Assembly (NCBI RefSeq): GCF_002198735.1
Contig: NZ_MWLO01000128.1
Span: forward strand, 135,200 to 178,448
DNA: 43,249 nucleotides
Source: Ideonella sp. A 288
GTDB taxonomy: Bacteria > Pseudomonadota > Gammaproteobacteria > Burkholderiales > Burkholderiaceae_C
Reading direction: 5' to 3'
Below, one piece after another: positions 31,704 to 40,989 of this stretch (position 1 is the stretch's first letter; each line of letters starts with the position of its first letter). The translations under genes and the position numbers were made by a program. The notes under the pieces are model-generated. The model saw only the letters and a program-made list of their open reading frames with translations, was not told the origin of the DNA and did not search any database.

Positions 31704-33008
31704 TCAGCCGCCGGCCACCCGCCAGACCACGTCACCCACGTCGTCGGCGACCAGCAGCGATCGGTGGTCCGGCCCGATGGCCACGCCCACCGGGCGGCCG
31801 TAGGACACCGATTCGTCGGGCGCCAGGAAGCCCCACAGCAGGTCGCGCGCCGCCCCGGCGGGCCGGCCATCGGCGAAGGGCACGAACACCACCCGGTAGC
31901 CGCTGAGCCTGCTGCGGTTCCACGAGCCGTGCTGGCCGATGACCATGCCGTCGACGTCGAAGCCCGGCAGCGTGCCGGCCGGCATCCAGCACAGGCCCAG
32001 CGAGGCGGTGTGCCCGCCCAGCGCGTAGTCGGGGGTCAGCGCGCGGGCCACCAGGGCGGCGTCCTGCGGCACGCGGTCGTCCACCGTCCGGCCCCAGTAG
32101 CAGTGCGGCCAGCCGTAGAAGCCTCCATCCATCACCGAGGTCAGGTAGTCGGGCGGCGTCTCGTCGCCCAGGCCGTCGCGTTCGTTCACGACCGTCCACA
32201 GCCGGCCGGTGACCGGCTCCCAGGCCATCCCCACCGGGTTGCGCAGGCCGGACGCGAAGACGCGGCAGTGGTTCGTCGCCACGTCCACCTCGTAGACACA
32301 GGCGCGGCCTTCCTCGGCCTTCAGTCCGTGGTCGCCGATGTTGCTGAGCGAGCCGACGCCCACGTACAGCCGGCGGCCGTCCGTGCTGGGCAGCAGGCTG
32401 CGCGTCCAGTGGCCGCCCGGCTTGAAGCTGGCCAGGCGGCGGCCGGGCGCATCGATGCGGGTGGTGCCCGCGGTGTACGGGAAGGCCACCAGTCCGTCGG
32501 TGTTGCCGACATAGAAGGTGTCGCCCAGCAGCGCCATGCCGAAAGGCTGGTTCAGGTGCTCGAGCAGCGCGTGGCGCTGTTCGGCCACGCCGTCGCCATC
32601 GGCATCCCGCAGCAGCGTGATGCGGTTGGGGCTGTCGCCGACCGCGGCGGCGCGGCGCATCGTGGCCACCATCGCGTGGTCGAACAGCGACCGCGGCTGG
32701 CCACCCGACTGCAACGCCTCGGCCACCGTCACGTCGCCGTTGGGCAGCACCAGGATCCAGCGCGGGTGCTTCAGCCCTGCGGCGAAGGCGTTGACCTTCA
32801 GGCCCGACGCCGCCTGTGGCAACTGGCCGGCCGACCAGCCCTGGGCGCTGGGCATCTTCAGCGTCGGCAGGCGGCCCTGCGGCTGCGCGGCGGGGATCTG
32901 CGGGGCGGCACCCACCGCCGGGGCGCCCGGGTTGCCTTGCCGCCGCCACAGGATGGCGCCGGCCCCCACCATGGCCACCGCGCGCGCCAGGACATCGTGA
33001 AAGGCCAT
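31704..33008 (-). CDS. PQQ-type sugar (L-sorbosone) dehydrogenase-like protein, paralogue
   Basis: The 434-residue beta-propeller is clearly paralogous to its downstream neighbour. Shared motifs are [92 protein letters not shown] and [21 protein letters not shown]. The N-terminus has a hydrophobic stretch ([16 protein letters not shown]) that looks like a membrane anchor or uncleaved signal, not a lipobox. The ATG at 33008 was chosen since upstream sequence is non-conserved. It is probably the first gene of the three-gene unit ending in the alternative oxidase. Confidence 0.9.
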   Translation of the reverse strand: MAFHDVLARAVAMVGAGAILWRRQGNPGAPAVGAAPQIPAAQPQGRLPTLKMPSAQGWSAGQLPQAASGLKVNAFAAGLKHPRWILVLPNGDVTVAEALQSGGQPRSLFDHAMVATMRRAAAVGDSPNRITLLRDADGDGVAEQRHALLEHLNQPFGMALLGDTFYVGNTDGLVAFPYTAGTTRIDAPGRRLASFKPGGHWTRSLLPSTDGRRLYVGVGSLSNIGDHGLKAEEGRACVYEVDVATNHCRVFASGLRNPVGMAWEPVTGRLWTVVNERDGLGDETPPDYLTSVMDGGFYGWPHCYWGRTVDDRVPQDAALVARALTPDYALGGHTASLGLCWMPAGTLPGFDVDGMVIGQHGSWNRSRLSGYRVVFVPFADGRPAGAARDLLWGFLAPDESVSYGRPVGVAIGPDHRSLLVADDVGDVVWRVAGG

Positions 33009-33122
33009 CGCGTCGCTCCTTGCCGGCGGGCCGGCCCGCGGGATGCGGTCCGGTGCCACGGCGCGCGCATTGTCATGCCGACGGGCCGTGGCCTGTGCCG
33101 GGCGGCGGGTGCGCACCGTGGG

Positions 33123-33152
33123 TCGACAGGCCGCGGCGCCAGCGCGGACAAT
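33123..33152 (+). promoter_or_regulatory. Promoter of the small hypothetical gene
   Basis: TCGACA (33123-33128) and GACAAT (33147-33152) with an 18-nt spacer. A strong AGGAG lies ahead of the GTG at 33184. On the other strand GACAAT (33074-33069) could be the -10 for the PQQ-type operon, with a poor -35. Confidence 0.45.
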
Positions 33153-33183
33153 CCAAGGCTTGCCCCAACGCAGGAGAACACGC

Positions 33184-33420
33184 GTGAAGACCTACAACAT
33201 CGAAGTGCAGCGCCTGAAGGCGATGCGGCACGACAAGGGCGTGATCGAGATCGGCCTCGACGTGCTGGTGCTGCCCCGCCCGGCGCGCGACGACCAGGCC
33301 GACACCACCAGCCTGCGCCTGCCGGTGGACCACGCCCGCGCGCTGCTCATCCTGCTGAAGCAGCAGTTCGCCGAACTGGACAAGCTGCAGCCGCGCAGCC
33401 GGCGTTCGGGGCGTTGCTGA
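33184..33420 (+). CDS. Small conserved hypothetical protein
   Basis: A 78-residue basic cytoplasmic protein starting at GTG 33184 (KTYNIEVQRLKAMRHDKGVI), with alternating charged and hydrophobic residues and a helical end (ARALLILLKQQFAELDKL). AGGAG at a good distance and a promoter upstream support expression. Function is not recognised. Confidence 0.65.
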   Translation: MKTYNIEVQRLKAMRHDKGVIEIGLDVLVLPRPARDDQADTTSLRLPVDHARALLILLKQQFAELDKLQPRSRRSGRC

Positions 33421-33598
33421 TCGGGCGGCTGCGTGCCGGCGTCGCCGGCATGAGCCCCCGGGGTACAGCGCGGCCGGCGCTGGCACGCCGCGCGGGGCAC
33501 ACGACCGCCAGGATCGCACGCTTCACCCCCGCGCCGGGGTGAGCCGTATGTCGGATTGCGCTACGCTCTTCGGCCCACCCCGGCGAATGGAGCTTCCC

Positions 33599-33832
33599 AT
33601 GCCACGAATCGAACGCCCCGCACGGTTCACCACCGCCGCCACGCTGGCCTCGCTGCTGGGCACCCTGGCCCTGACGGGCTGTGGCATGGAGGTCGGCGGC
33701 ACTGCCGCCTCCGTGGCGGCCACGCAGGCCGCGCAGGCCAGCCAGGCCCAGGCCCAGGCGGCACGCATCGTCGACGGGTTCAAGCAGGCGCAGGACGCCG
33801 GCATGGCGCGCGCGGCCAGCGCCGCCGAGTGA
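33599..33832 (+). CDS. Small lipoprotein
   Basis: The 77-residue protein has a lipoprotein signal peptide (FTTAATLASLLGTLALTGC, Cys28 as the lipid attachment site) and a short, Ala/Gln-rich helical mature part (TQAAQASQAQAQAARIVDGF). GGAG six bases upstream fixes the start at ATG 33599 rather than the earlier frame codons. It is probably an outer-membrane lipoprotein of unknown role. Confidence 0.7.
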   Translation: MPRIERPARFTTAATLASLLGTLALTGCGMEVGGTAASVAATQAAQASQAQAQAARIVDGFKQAQDAGMARAASAAE

Positions 33833-33899
33833 CGGCCGGCGCGCCGCACGGCATCGCGGGCCGGCCGCAACTGTTCAATCCGCAGGTCGGGTCGCCCCG

Positions 33900-34676
33900 T
33901 CAAGGGCGCCCAAGCCCGTCGGCATAGGGCAGCAGCGCCTTCGCCGCCTCCACCCGCAGGGCGAGCGCCACGGTCTCGTCGTTCATCACCTCCAGCAGGA
34001 AGCGCTTCGGGTCCAGCCCGCCGCCGGCCGCGGGTGCGCGCGATGTCGACGCGGGGGCCGTGGCCTCGGGCAGCGCGGCCGATGGCGCCGGCGCTGGCGC
34101 CGCGGGGCGCAACTGGTCCAGCACCCGCTGCCAATCCGCCGGCGCGATGCTGGCCAGTGGCGCCAGCAGACTGGCCTGCCCGTCGGGGTTGGGCGGCAGA
34201 TCGAGCCAGGGCTCGTCGGCGAACACCGGGGCCAGGTCGGCCGCGACGAAGGCCGACCAGCGGCCGTTGTCCGCCTGCGGCGCCGGCACCCAGGGCGCAT
34301 GCACCACCTGGGTCGGCGTGTCGGCATCGAGCCGGGGCCACAGGGCCACGCGCGACGCCTTGACGTCGCCCAGGTAGCGCGCGCGCAGCGCGTCGAGGAA
34401 GTCGATGGCCCTGGCCGCGGGCACCGGTTGCGCCACCGAGAACCAGAGCTGGTAGCCGTCCTGGCCCGACACCGCGATGGCCGGCGCGGGCAGGTCCAGG
34501 TCGGCCTGCACGCCCTGCCACACCCTGGCCAGGGCCGCCCAGTCGGCCGGTCGCCGAAGCTCCAGCACCATGGCCCGCACCTGCCCGCCGGCATCGACCA
34601 GGCCGGGCTCGCCGGTCTCGAGGGTCGGGTCCGTGGGCGCGTACAGGCGATGCAGTTCCAAGGGCAGGCGGGTCAT
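33900..34676 (-). CDS. Hypothetical protein
   Basis: A 258-residue protein that I do not recognise securely. The N-terminal 150 residues are alpha/beta (VRAMVLELRRPADWAALARV; AIAVSGQDGYQLWFSVAQPV; AIDFLDALRARYL), loosely reminiscent of primase-like folds. An Ala/Pro-rich linker (residues about 190-220) follows, then a short C-terminal helical motif, DPKRFLLEVMNDETVALALR, that resembles the D-L-x-VMND-x-R segment of small DNA-packaging or plasmid proteins. The start at 34676 is uncertain. There is no membrane segment. Confidence 0.65.
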   Translation of the reverse strand: MTRLPLELHRLYAPTDPTLETGEPGLVDAGGQVRAMVLELRRPADWAALARVWQGVQADLDLPAPAIAVSGQDGYQLWFSVAQPVPAARAIDFLDALRARYLGDVKASRVALWPRLDADTPTQVVHAPWVPAPQADNGRWSAFVAADLAPVFADEPWLDLPPNPDGQASLLAPLASIAPADWQRVLDQLRPAAPAPAPSAALPEATAPASTSRAPAAGGGLDPKRFLLEVMNDETVALALRVEAAKALLPYADGLGRP

Positions 34677-34784
34677 GGCGGCGTCGCTCGCGCGGCGGGT
34701 GGGGAGGGGTCGACTCTAGTCGCCACCGGCGCCGCCCGGGGCGTGGGGGTCTCGTGCCTACCGCGCAGTCGCGACAATGCCGCG

Positions 34785-35615
34785 ATGCCGCCGACCTGCG
34801 CCCACCGCCTGATCGCCGCCGACGAGCATGCGGTGCCCAAGCCCTTCCGCGCCTTTGCGGTGCGCAGCGACGAGCTGCGGCATGCCGGCGACGCGCGCGC
34901 GCCGTACGGTCGCGTGCACGTCCTGCACACGGCGTTCCTGGGCGACGACGCCCTGGCGGGGCTGGCGGCGCAGGGCCTGGCCAGGGTGCGCCTCGAGGCG
35001 TTCTCCGACATCGACTACGCCACCACCACGCCACAGGACCTGGCCCGCGCCGCGCCCTGCGCGCCCAATCTCGCCGACCGCATCGCCGAGGCCTTGCAGG
35101 TCACTGGCGTGCTGGGCGACGACCCGGCGGGCTACCGCGACAGCGTGGCCCACCGCATCGACTACCTGGCCTCGTGGGGCGCGGGTTTCCACAACGACGT
35201 CGCGCGCCACTGGTCGGGCTGCCTGTTCTGGCTGCTGGTGCTCGACGCGGCCGACGTGGAGTTCGTCATGCCGCATGCCGGCGTGCGCCTGGCACTGTCC
35301 CCGGGCGACCTGATCGTGTTCGACCAGACCATGGCACACGGGCTGTGCCGGCCGCGCGACCAGGGGCAGGCGGTGGCCGCGTCCTTCGACACCGGCGCGC
35401 ACCGGCACCAGATCTTCCTGACCGGCGAGTTGCCGTTGACGGACGCGCAATGGGCCGCGCTCGGCGCGCCCTGGCTGCCGGTGGAGGTGCACGAGCGCCT
35501 GGGTGCGCTCGACCTGATGGTGGCGGAGTTCGACGACCGCAGCGGCGCCATCAAGCGCGTGCGCGCGCTGCAGGACAGCATGAAGCGCAGCACCTGCCAC
35601 GTCGACGGGGACTGA
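34785..35615 (+). CDS. 2OG-Fe(II) oxygenase-like protein
   Basis: A 276-residue protein with a probable double-stranded beta-helix core. GAGFHNDVARHWSGCLFWLL supplies an HxD pair, VEFVMPHAGVRLALSPGDLI the middle strands, and FDQTMAHGLCRPRDQGQAV the distal His and a downstream Arg, the usual order H-x-D...H...R for Fe(II)/2-oxoglutarate enzymes. The substrate is unknown. The ATG at 34785 follows GACAAT (34773-34778), a possible -10 that would give an almost leaderless mRNA. Confidence 0.6.
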   Translation: MPPTCAHRLIAADEHAVPKPFRAFAVRSDELRHAGDARAPYGRVHVLHTAFLGDDALAGLAAQGLARVRLEAFSDIDYATTTPQDLARAAPCAPNLADRIAEALQVTGVLGDDPAGYRDSVAHRIDYLASWGAGFHNDVARHWSGCLFWLLVLDAADVEFVMPHAGVRLALSPGDLIVFDQTMAHGLCRPRDQGQAVAASFDTGAHRHQIFLTGELPLTDAQWAALGAPWLPVEVHERLGALDLMVAEFDDRSGAIKRVRALQDSMKRSTCHVDGD

Positions 35616-35650
35616 GCCTCGGCACGAGCCGGGCGATCGGGCCGCGCCGC

Positions 35651-36487
35651 CTACCAGGCCGCCGGGTCCAGCCGATAGCAGCGCTTGAGCTGCTCGTACA
35701 GCGCCGGCCGCTCGGCGGCCAGCGCCGCCGGCTGCTCGAAGAAGTGCTCGCTGGCGACGGCGAAGAACTCGGCCGCGTTCGTGGCGGCATAGGGTGCCAG
35801 GACGCCGGGTTCGTCGCGCGCCAGCCGCGCATGCAGCGCCTGGAATTCGTCGCCCATCACCCGCGCCCAGGCCTGCTGCAGCGCTCCGCGCCCGACGTAG
35901 GGGGCGCCGTTGGCCACGCCGGTGTCCTGGTCCAGCTGGTGCGCGAACTCGTGCACCACGACGTTGGCGCCGTCGTGCGGGTCGGCCGCCCCGTCGCGCA
36001 CCGCGTCCCAGGCCACGATCACCTGGCCGCGCTGCCAGCTCTGGCCGGCCAGCACGTCGCGGCCTTCGTGCACCACGCCGCCGGGCCCGGCCTCGGAGCG
36101 TGGCACGACGAAGTGGCCCGGGTACACCAGCACCTCGCGCAGGTTGCCGAACGAGCCGCCGCGGCCCAGCAGCAGCAAGGCGGCCTGCGCGGCGATGGTC
36201 ACGCGCATCTCGTCGGTGACCTTCAGCCCTGCGCAGCCGATGAACGGCACCTCGGCCAGCAGCACCTGTATGCGCTTCTTCAGCCGCAGTTGCTGCGCCG
36301 CCGGCAGCTCGCGGGCCAGCGGCACGCGGCGGCGCAGGATGGTCCGCCAGGCGGCCGGGAAGGGCCTTTGCGTGATGCGCTGCCGACGCCACAGCCGCGC
36401 CAATGCAGGCCCGGCCAGGGTGGCGGCCACCAGGACGGCAACGACGACGAGAACGCCCAGGGCGACCAATGCACTCACCGGTGGCAT
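35651..36487 (-). CDS. mtfA: MtfA-type zinc-dependent peptidase
   Basis: The 278-residue protein has one N-terminal membrane helix (SALVALGVLVVVAVLVAATL). The M90/MtfA domain follows, with the zinc motif VVVHEFAHQLDQDTG (HExxH), a preceding LVYPGHFVVP strand, and the downstream NAAEFFAVASEHFFEQP, where Glu supplies the third ligand. E. coli MtfA binds the Mlc repressor and has aminopeptidase activity; the membrane anchor here is a common variant in beta-proteobacteria. The start at ATG 36487 gives the helix. Confidence 0.9.
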   Translation of the reverse strand: MPPVSALVALGVLVVVAVLVAATLAGPALARLWRRQRITQRPFPAAWRTILRRRVPLARELPAAQQLRLKKRIQVLLAEVPFIGCAGLKVTDEMRVTIAAQAALLLLGRGGSFGNLREVLVYPGHFVVPRSEAGPGGVVHEGRDVLAGQSWQRGQVIVAWDAVRDGAADPHDGANVVVHEFAHQLDQDTGVANGAPYVGRGALQQAWARVMGDEFQALHARLARDEPGVLAPYAATNAAEFFAVASEHFFEQPAALAAERPALYEQLKRCYRLDPAAW

Positions 36488-36551
36488 ATGGGCGATGCCG
36501 CGGCCGAATTCAAGCCCGGGGCGACCCCCGCAGCCGCGGGGCCGGAGGCCG

Positions 36552-38027
36552 TCAGGCCTGCGTCACGTGCGTGGCCGGCCGGCGGCCGTCGTTCCAGCGC
36601 CCGCCCAGCGCGCGCTCGACCTGCGCCGCCAGTTGCAGCAACAGGCCATCGTTGGCCTGGCGGGCCTGCGCATGGATCCCCAGCGGCAGGCCGGATTCCT
36701 GCGTGCCCAGCGGCATCGACAGGCCCGGGATGCCGCACAGGTTGGACAGCGGCGTGTAGGCGAAATTGCGCCACAGGTGCTCGAACCAGTCGAGCACCGA
36801 CGGGTTGTCGCTGAGGGTGAGGTAGTCGGTGTCGCCGATCAGCGGCGTGGGCAGCGCCGTGATCGGCGTCAGCACGATGTCCCACGCCTCGAAGAACTGG
36901 CCGAAGGCGCGCGAGGTGGTGTTGAACACCGCCTGCATCTGCGCCCGCTCGGTGAAGCTGGTGTGCAGGCCGGCCTCCCAGATGCGGATGTTGATCGGCT
37001 CGATCAGCCCGGCGGGCGGGCGCTGCAGGCCGTGCGAGGCCAGCAGGTTGGCGATGGTCTGCGCGAAGTTGCTGATGTAGCAGGTGGTCTGGGCGGCGAA
37101 GGCGGCCCGGAAGTCGACCGCCGGCACGGCCCACTCGACGTGGTGGCCCAGGCCTTCCAGCAGGCGGCCCGCGCGCTCGAGCTCGGCCACGAAGTGCGGC
37201 GTGGCGCGGTAGTCGCCCCACTCGTGCGACAGCGCGATGCGCAGCCGGCCGGGGTCGCGCTGGATCAGCTGCAGGCAAGGCTCTGCCGGTGTCCAGTAAG
37301 GCATGAACTCGCCCGGCGCGCCGCCGCGGCAATGGTCGACGAAGGCGGCGGTGTCGCGCACCGTTCGGCTCTGGCAGCCCTGGGTGGAGACCAGGCCGCT
37401 CAGGTCGGACAGCTTGGGCGCGATCGAGAACACGCCGCGCGAGGGCTTGAGCCCGAGGTTGCCGTTGGCCCCGGCCGGGATGCGGATCGAGCCGCCGCCG
37501 TCGGTGGCGTGCGACAGCGGCAGCACGCCGGCGGCCACCACCGCCGCGGTGCCGGCCGACGAGCCCAGCGTGGTGTAGGCCCGGTCCCAGGGGTTGCGCG
37601 TGACGTAGACCGCGGGGTTCTCCGCCGACGAGCAGACGCCGAACTCCGGCGTGGTGGTGCGGCCCATCAGGTTCAGGCCCGCCTGGCGCATGCGGCCGGT
37701 GAGGAAGCTGTCGTCGGCGGGCCGGTGGCCGCGCATGAAGAGTGAGCCCATTTCCTGCAGCCGCCCCGCCATCGTCGGGCCCAGGTCCTTCATCAGGAAG
37801 GGCACGCCGGCAAAGAAGCCGTCGGCGCGGGCGCCGGCCGCCACGGGGTCGGCCACCGCGTCGTCGAAGACCTCGACCACCGCGCTCAGCAGCGGGTTGA
37901 CCTTGGCGATGCCGGCGGCCGCCTGGCGGGCCAGTTCGGCTGGCGTCACGTCACCACGGCGCACCCGTTCGGCCAGCGCCACGGCGTCGTGCGCGGCCCA
38001 CTCGTCCCACCCCATCGCCAGTGTCAT
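36552..38027 (-). CDS. Amidase signature-family hydrolase (6-aminohexanoate-cyclic-dimer hydrolase-like)
   Basis: A 491-residue amidase. The Ser-cisSer-Lys triad is seen as Lys in VPFLMKDLG, and the serines in GSSAGTAAVVAAG and DGGGSIRIPA. The C-terminal substrate-pocket segment FAYTPLSNLCGIPGLSMPLG is typical. The overall layout (EWAAHDAVALAERVRRGDVT start, MRGHRPADDSFLTGRMRQAG) resembles NylA-type cyclic-amide hydrolases, but substrates in this family vary widely. The ATG at 38027 gives the conserved MTLAMGWDEW start; AGGA is 11 nt upstream. Confidence 0.88.
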   Translation of the reverse strand: MTLAMGWDEWAAHDAVALAERVRRGDVTPAELARQAAAGIAKVNPLLSAVVEVFDDAVADPVAAGARADGFFAGVPFLMKDLGPTMAGRLQEMGSLFMRGHRPADDSFLTGRMRQAGLNLMGRTTTPEFGVCSSAENPAVYVTRNPWDRAYTTLGSSAGTAAVVAAGVLPLSHATDGGGSIRIPAGANGNLGLKPSRGVFSIAPKLSDLSGLVSTQGCQSRTVRDTAAFVDHCRGGAPGEFMPYWTPAEPCLQLIQRDPGRLRIALSHEWGDYRATPHFVAELERAGRLLEGLGHHVEWAVPAVDFRAAFAAQTTCYISNFAQTIANLLASHGLQRPPAGLIEPINIRIWEAGLHTSFTERAQMQAVFNTTSRAFGQFFEAWDIVLTPITALPTPLIGDTDYLTLSDNPSVLDWFEHLWRNFAYTPLSNLCGIPGLSMPLGTQESGLPLGIHAQARQANDGLLLQLAAQVERALGGRWNDGRRPATHVTQA

Positions 38028-38097
38028 GTCGTCCCGTTCCTGAAGAAATGCCGTGGTGCCACCGTGCGCCACCGCAGCGATGCCAGTCTACGGCCGC

Positions 38098-40989
38098 TCA
38101 GTGCAGCAGCTTCAGGCCAGGCGGCAGCGCGTCGCCGAACAGGCTGCGCTCGGCCGCCTCGTCCAGCGCCACGACCTCGCGGACACGGTCGATCCAGGCC
38201 GCCGGCACGCCGTGCGACTGCAGCCGGCCGACCACCCGTTCGCTCACTTCGGGCGGCAGGTCGCGCGCCCGGTCGCCGCTGCGGCGGGCCAGGTTGGCCG
38301 CCGCGGCCGCGGCGCCGTCGGCCTGCTTCCAGTCCAGCGCCAGCAGCACGTCCAGCCAGGCCTGCGCCGTCTCGATCGGCACCACGCCGTGCGCGCTGCC
38401 GTACAGCGGCACGCGGGCGCCCAGGCGGCCCAGCGCCCACAGTGTCCAGGGGTCGCGCACCGGCCGCGGGCCGGTGCCGGCGGCGGCCGGGCGCAGGCGC
38501 TGCAGCAGCCAGTCGCCGATCTCCACCTTGTGCTCGGCCGGCACGCGTTCCAGCGACGCGCCCAGGCGCAGCATCTCGTCCCAGCCGCCCTTCACCAGGC
38601 GCGCGGGGCGCTCGCCCAGGCCGGCCTCGGCCCCGCGCAGGTTGAACGCGAAGTCTTCCAGCAGGCGCGACTGCGCCGCCTCGTCCAGCCCGCCGGCGAC
38701 GCGCCGCCACAGCGTCCACCACTCGCTGTTCACCTGCGCCTCGTGGCCATGTTGAACCCCCTGCTCGAACAGCGGCCACAGCTGCTCGATGCGCCAGCCG
38801 TCCAGGGCGTCGCCGAAGCCGGGCCGCAGACACCAGCCGGCCAGGCTGAGCCAGAGCCGCTCGTGGTCGGCCGAGCGGCGGCGGCCCCGGTGGCGCTGCC
38901 ACAGCGCGTCGAACAGCGGGCGCAGCAGAGCGGTCGGCCAGCGCTCGCGGTGGCCCAGCAGGGCTTCGAGCTGAGGGCGCAACTGCTTGACGGCCTTGGG
39001 GTCGGCGTCGCGCAGGCGGGCGCCGAACACGCGCTCGATGCAGGCCACGGCCTCGTCGAAGCGCGGTGGCAAGCCCGCCGTGGCGGCGGCTCCCGCGGTC
39101 GGCTCGCCGCGCAACTGGAACTCGAGCTGCCAGCGCTGCGCCGGGTCGTCGGCGGCCAGGCAGTGCACTTCCAGCGTGCCCACCTCGGTCAGCATGGCCG
39201 CCAGTTGCACCGGGATCTCGCGGCGGCCCTCGCCAGGTACGTCAGCGCGCACGTCAGCGCGCACCACGGTGGCCAGCGGCGGCAGCGCCTGCGCGTCGCG
39301 GTCGGCCAGGTCGACCAGGTCGCCCGCCGCGGGCGTGGCGTGTCCGGCGCCATCGGCGGTGGTGGCCGCCAGGTGGAAGCGCACCGGCTCGCCGACCCGC
39401 AGTGCGAAGCGGCGGCCCTCCAGCCGCAGTTCGTGGCCGGCCTCGCTGCCCTGCGGCAGCAGGCACACGCCGGGCTTGGCGAGGCCACCGGCGCCGTCGT
39501 CCAGTTGCAGGAAGTAGCTGCGCGGCGAGCCGCCGGTGATGCGCGGCGCCAGGCCCCGGCGGGCCAGCGCATGGGCCACGGCACCACGCGCCACCGCCAC
39601 ATCCGGGTCGTCGTTGTGCAGCAGGCGCAGCGGCCGGCCGCTCCAGCCCGACAGCGTGGCCTGCAGGCGCGTGGCGATGGCGTGGGCGCGGAACACGCCG
39701 CCGTTCAGCAGCACGGCATCGGGCCAGCCGGCGCCTGCGTGCTGTGCCAGGAAGGCGCTGACATGACGGGTTACCGCAGCGTCTGCGGCGTAGGGCAGGC
39801 CGAAGCTGACCAGCCCGCTGGCGCGCTCGCGTCGCGGGCCCTCGTCGGCCGCGCCCTGGGGGAAGAAGCCGTCGACGATCAGCGCGTGCACCTCGTCGCG
39901 GGTGAACTCCACCGAGCGCGCGCCGCCGACCAGCCGCGAGCCGCCGCCCAGCAGGGTGACGCTGGCGCTGGCCGGTGCGTCGGCGGCGAGCAGGCGTTCC
40001 TTGACGGCGCGGCAGCGTTCCACCAGCTGCGCCAGCTGGCCGGCGCCCAGCCTCGGCTGGGCTTGGCCTGGCCGCGCCTCGGCCTGACCCAGGCGGGTCT
40101 CCGCCAGGTGGGCCAGCGCCAGGTCCATGTTGTCGCCGCCCAGCATCAGATGCCGGCCGACGGCGATGCGCTCGAGCCGCGGCTCGTCGTCCTGCAGGTC
40201 GACGCGCACCAGGCTCAGGTCGGTGGTGCCGCCGCCGACGTCGCACACCAGCACCAGCCGCGTGTCGGCCAGGTCCTCGCGCAGCGTCTTGCGGTGGCGG
40301 AACAGCCAGTCGGTCAGCGCTGCCTGCGGTTCCTCCAGCAGGCGCAGCGTGGGCAGCCCGGCGTCGCGGGCGGCCTGCAGCGTCAGCGTGCGGGCCGCGT
40401 CGTCGAACGAGGCCGGCACCGTCAGCACCAGCTCCTGCTGCTCCAGCGGCTGGGCCGGGTGGTGGTGGTTCCAGGCCGCGCGCACGTGCGCCAGGGTGCT
40501 GGCGCTGGCGGCCACCGGCGACACCTTGGGCACGTCGGCCGGCGCGCCCCAGGGCAGGATGTCGGCCAGGCGGTCGACCGCGGCATGCGACAGCCAGCTC
40601 TTGGCGCTGGTCACCAGCCGCCCCGGCACCTGCGCGCCGAGCTGGCGGGCCAGCATGCCGATCACGGCGCCGTCGTCCGTGGTGGCCGGCGGCCAGGGCA
40701 GGGTGGTGTCGCCGGCGGCCAGTTCGCCGGCCGCGGGGTGGTAGCGCACCGAGGGCAGCAGCGGCCGCGCCGCCACCTCGCCCGCGGCGACGAGCTGGTC
40801 GATGTCGAACAGGCGGATCGACTGGCGCGAGGCGCCGGCCTTCACCGGCGCGAAGGCCACCACCGTGTGCGTGGTGCCCAGGTCGATGCCGACGCTGAAG
40901 GCCGGCCCCTGGGCGGCCGACCCCTTGGCGACGGGTCCCTTGGCGACGGGTCCCTTGGCGGCCGGCCCGTGGCGGCGCGCGTTGCTCAC
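38098..40989 (-). CDS. Hsp70-like chaperone with C-terminal DUF3731 region
   Basis: The 963-residue protein has an N-terminal Hsp70 ATPase domain after a short repeat-rich leader: phosphate-1 loop GIDLGTTHTVVAFAP, TVPASFDDAARTLTLQAAR, EEPQAAL, phosphate-2 loop VCDVGGGTTDLSLV, and LLNGGVFRAHAIA. The C-terminal half (from about residue 600) is not the DnaK lid but the helical DUF3731-type extension rich in Trp/Leu (SEWWTLWRRVAGGLDEAAQ). The GTG at 40989 overlaps the upstream Hsp70 stop (GTGA) with GGAGG just before it. Clients and partners are unknown; no J protein lies nearby. Confidence 0.9.
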   Translation of the reverse strand: MSNARRHGPAAKGPVAKGPVAKGSAAQGPAFSVGIDLGTTHTVVAFAPVKAGASRQSIRLFDIDQLVAAGEVAARPLLPSVRYHPAAGELAAGDTTLPWPPATTDDGAVIGMLARQLGAQVPGRLVTSAKSWLSHAAVDRLADILPWGAPADVPKVSPVAASASTLAHVRAAWNHHHPAQPLEQQELVLTVPASFDDAARTLTLQAARDAGLPTLRLLEEPQAALTDWLFRHRKTLREDLADTRLVLVCDVGGGTTDLSLVRVDLQDDEPRLERIAVGRHLMLGGDNMDLALAHLAETRLGQAEARPGQAQPRLGAGQLAQLVERCRAVKERLLAADAPASASVTLLGGGSRLVGGARSVEFTRDEVHALIVDGFFPQGAADEGPRRERASGLVSFGLPYAADAAVTRHVSAFLAQHAGAGWPDAVLLNGGVFRAHAIATRLQATLSGWSGRPLRLLHNDDPDVAVARGAVAHALARRGLAPRITGGSPRSYFLQLDDGAGGLAKPGVCLLPQGSEAGHELRLEGRRFALRVGEPVRFHLAATTADGAGHATPAAGDLVDLADRDAQALPPLATVVRADVRADVPGEGRREIPVQLAAMLTEVGTLEVHCLAADDPAQRWQLEFQLRGEPTAGAAATAGLPPRFDEAVACIERVFGARLRDADPKAVKQLRPQLEALLGHRERWPTALLRPLFDALWQRHRGRRRSADHERLWLSLAGWCLRPGFGDALDGWRIEQLWPLFEQGVQHGHEAQVNSEWWTLWRRVAGGLDEAAQSRLLEDFAFNLRGAEAGLGERPARLVKGGWDEMLRLGASLERVPAEHKVEIGDWLLQRLRPAAAGTGPRPVRDPWTLWALGRLGARVPLYGSAHGVVPIETAQAWLDVLLALDWKQADGAAAAAANLARRSGDRARDLPPEVSERVVGRLQSHGVPAAWIDRVREVVALDEAAERSLFGDALPPGLKLLH
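40922..40966. repeat. 15-bp tandem repeat in the Hsp70 leader
   Basis: Two perfect copies of CCCTTGGCGACGGGT (40922-40936, 40937-40951) and a third diverged copy (40952-40966) encode AKGPVAKGPVAKG near the N-terminus of the larger Hsp70. Copy-number change would not shift the frame. Confidence 0.8.
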
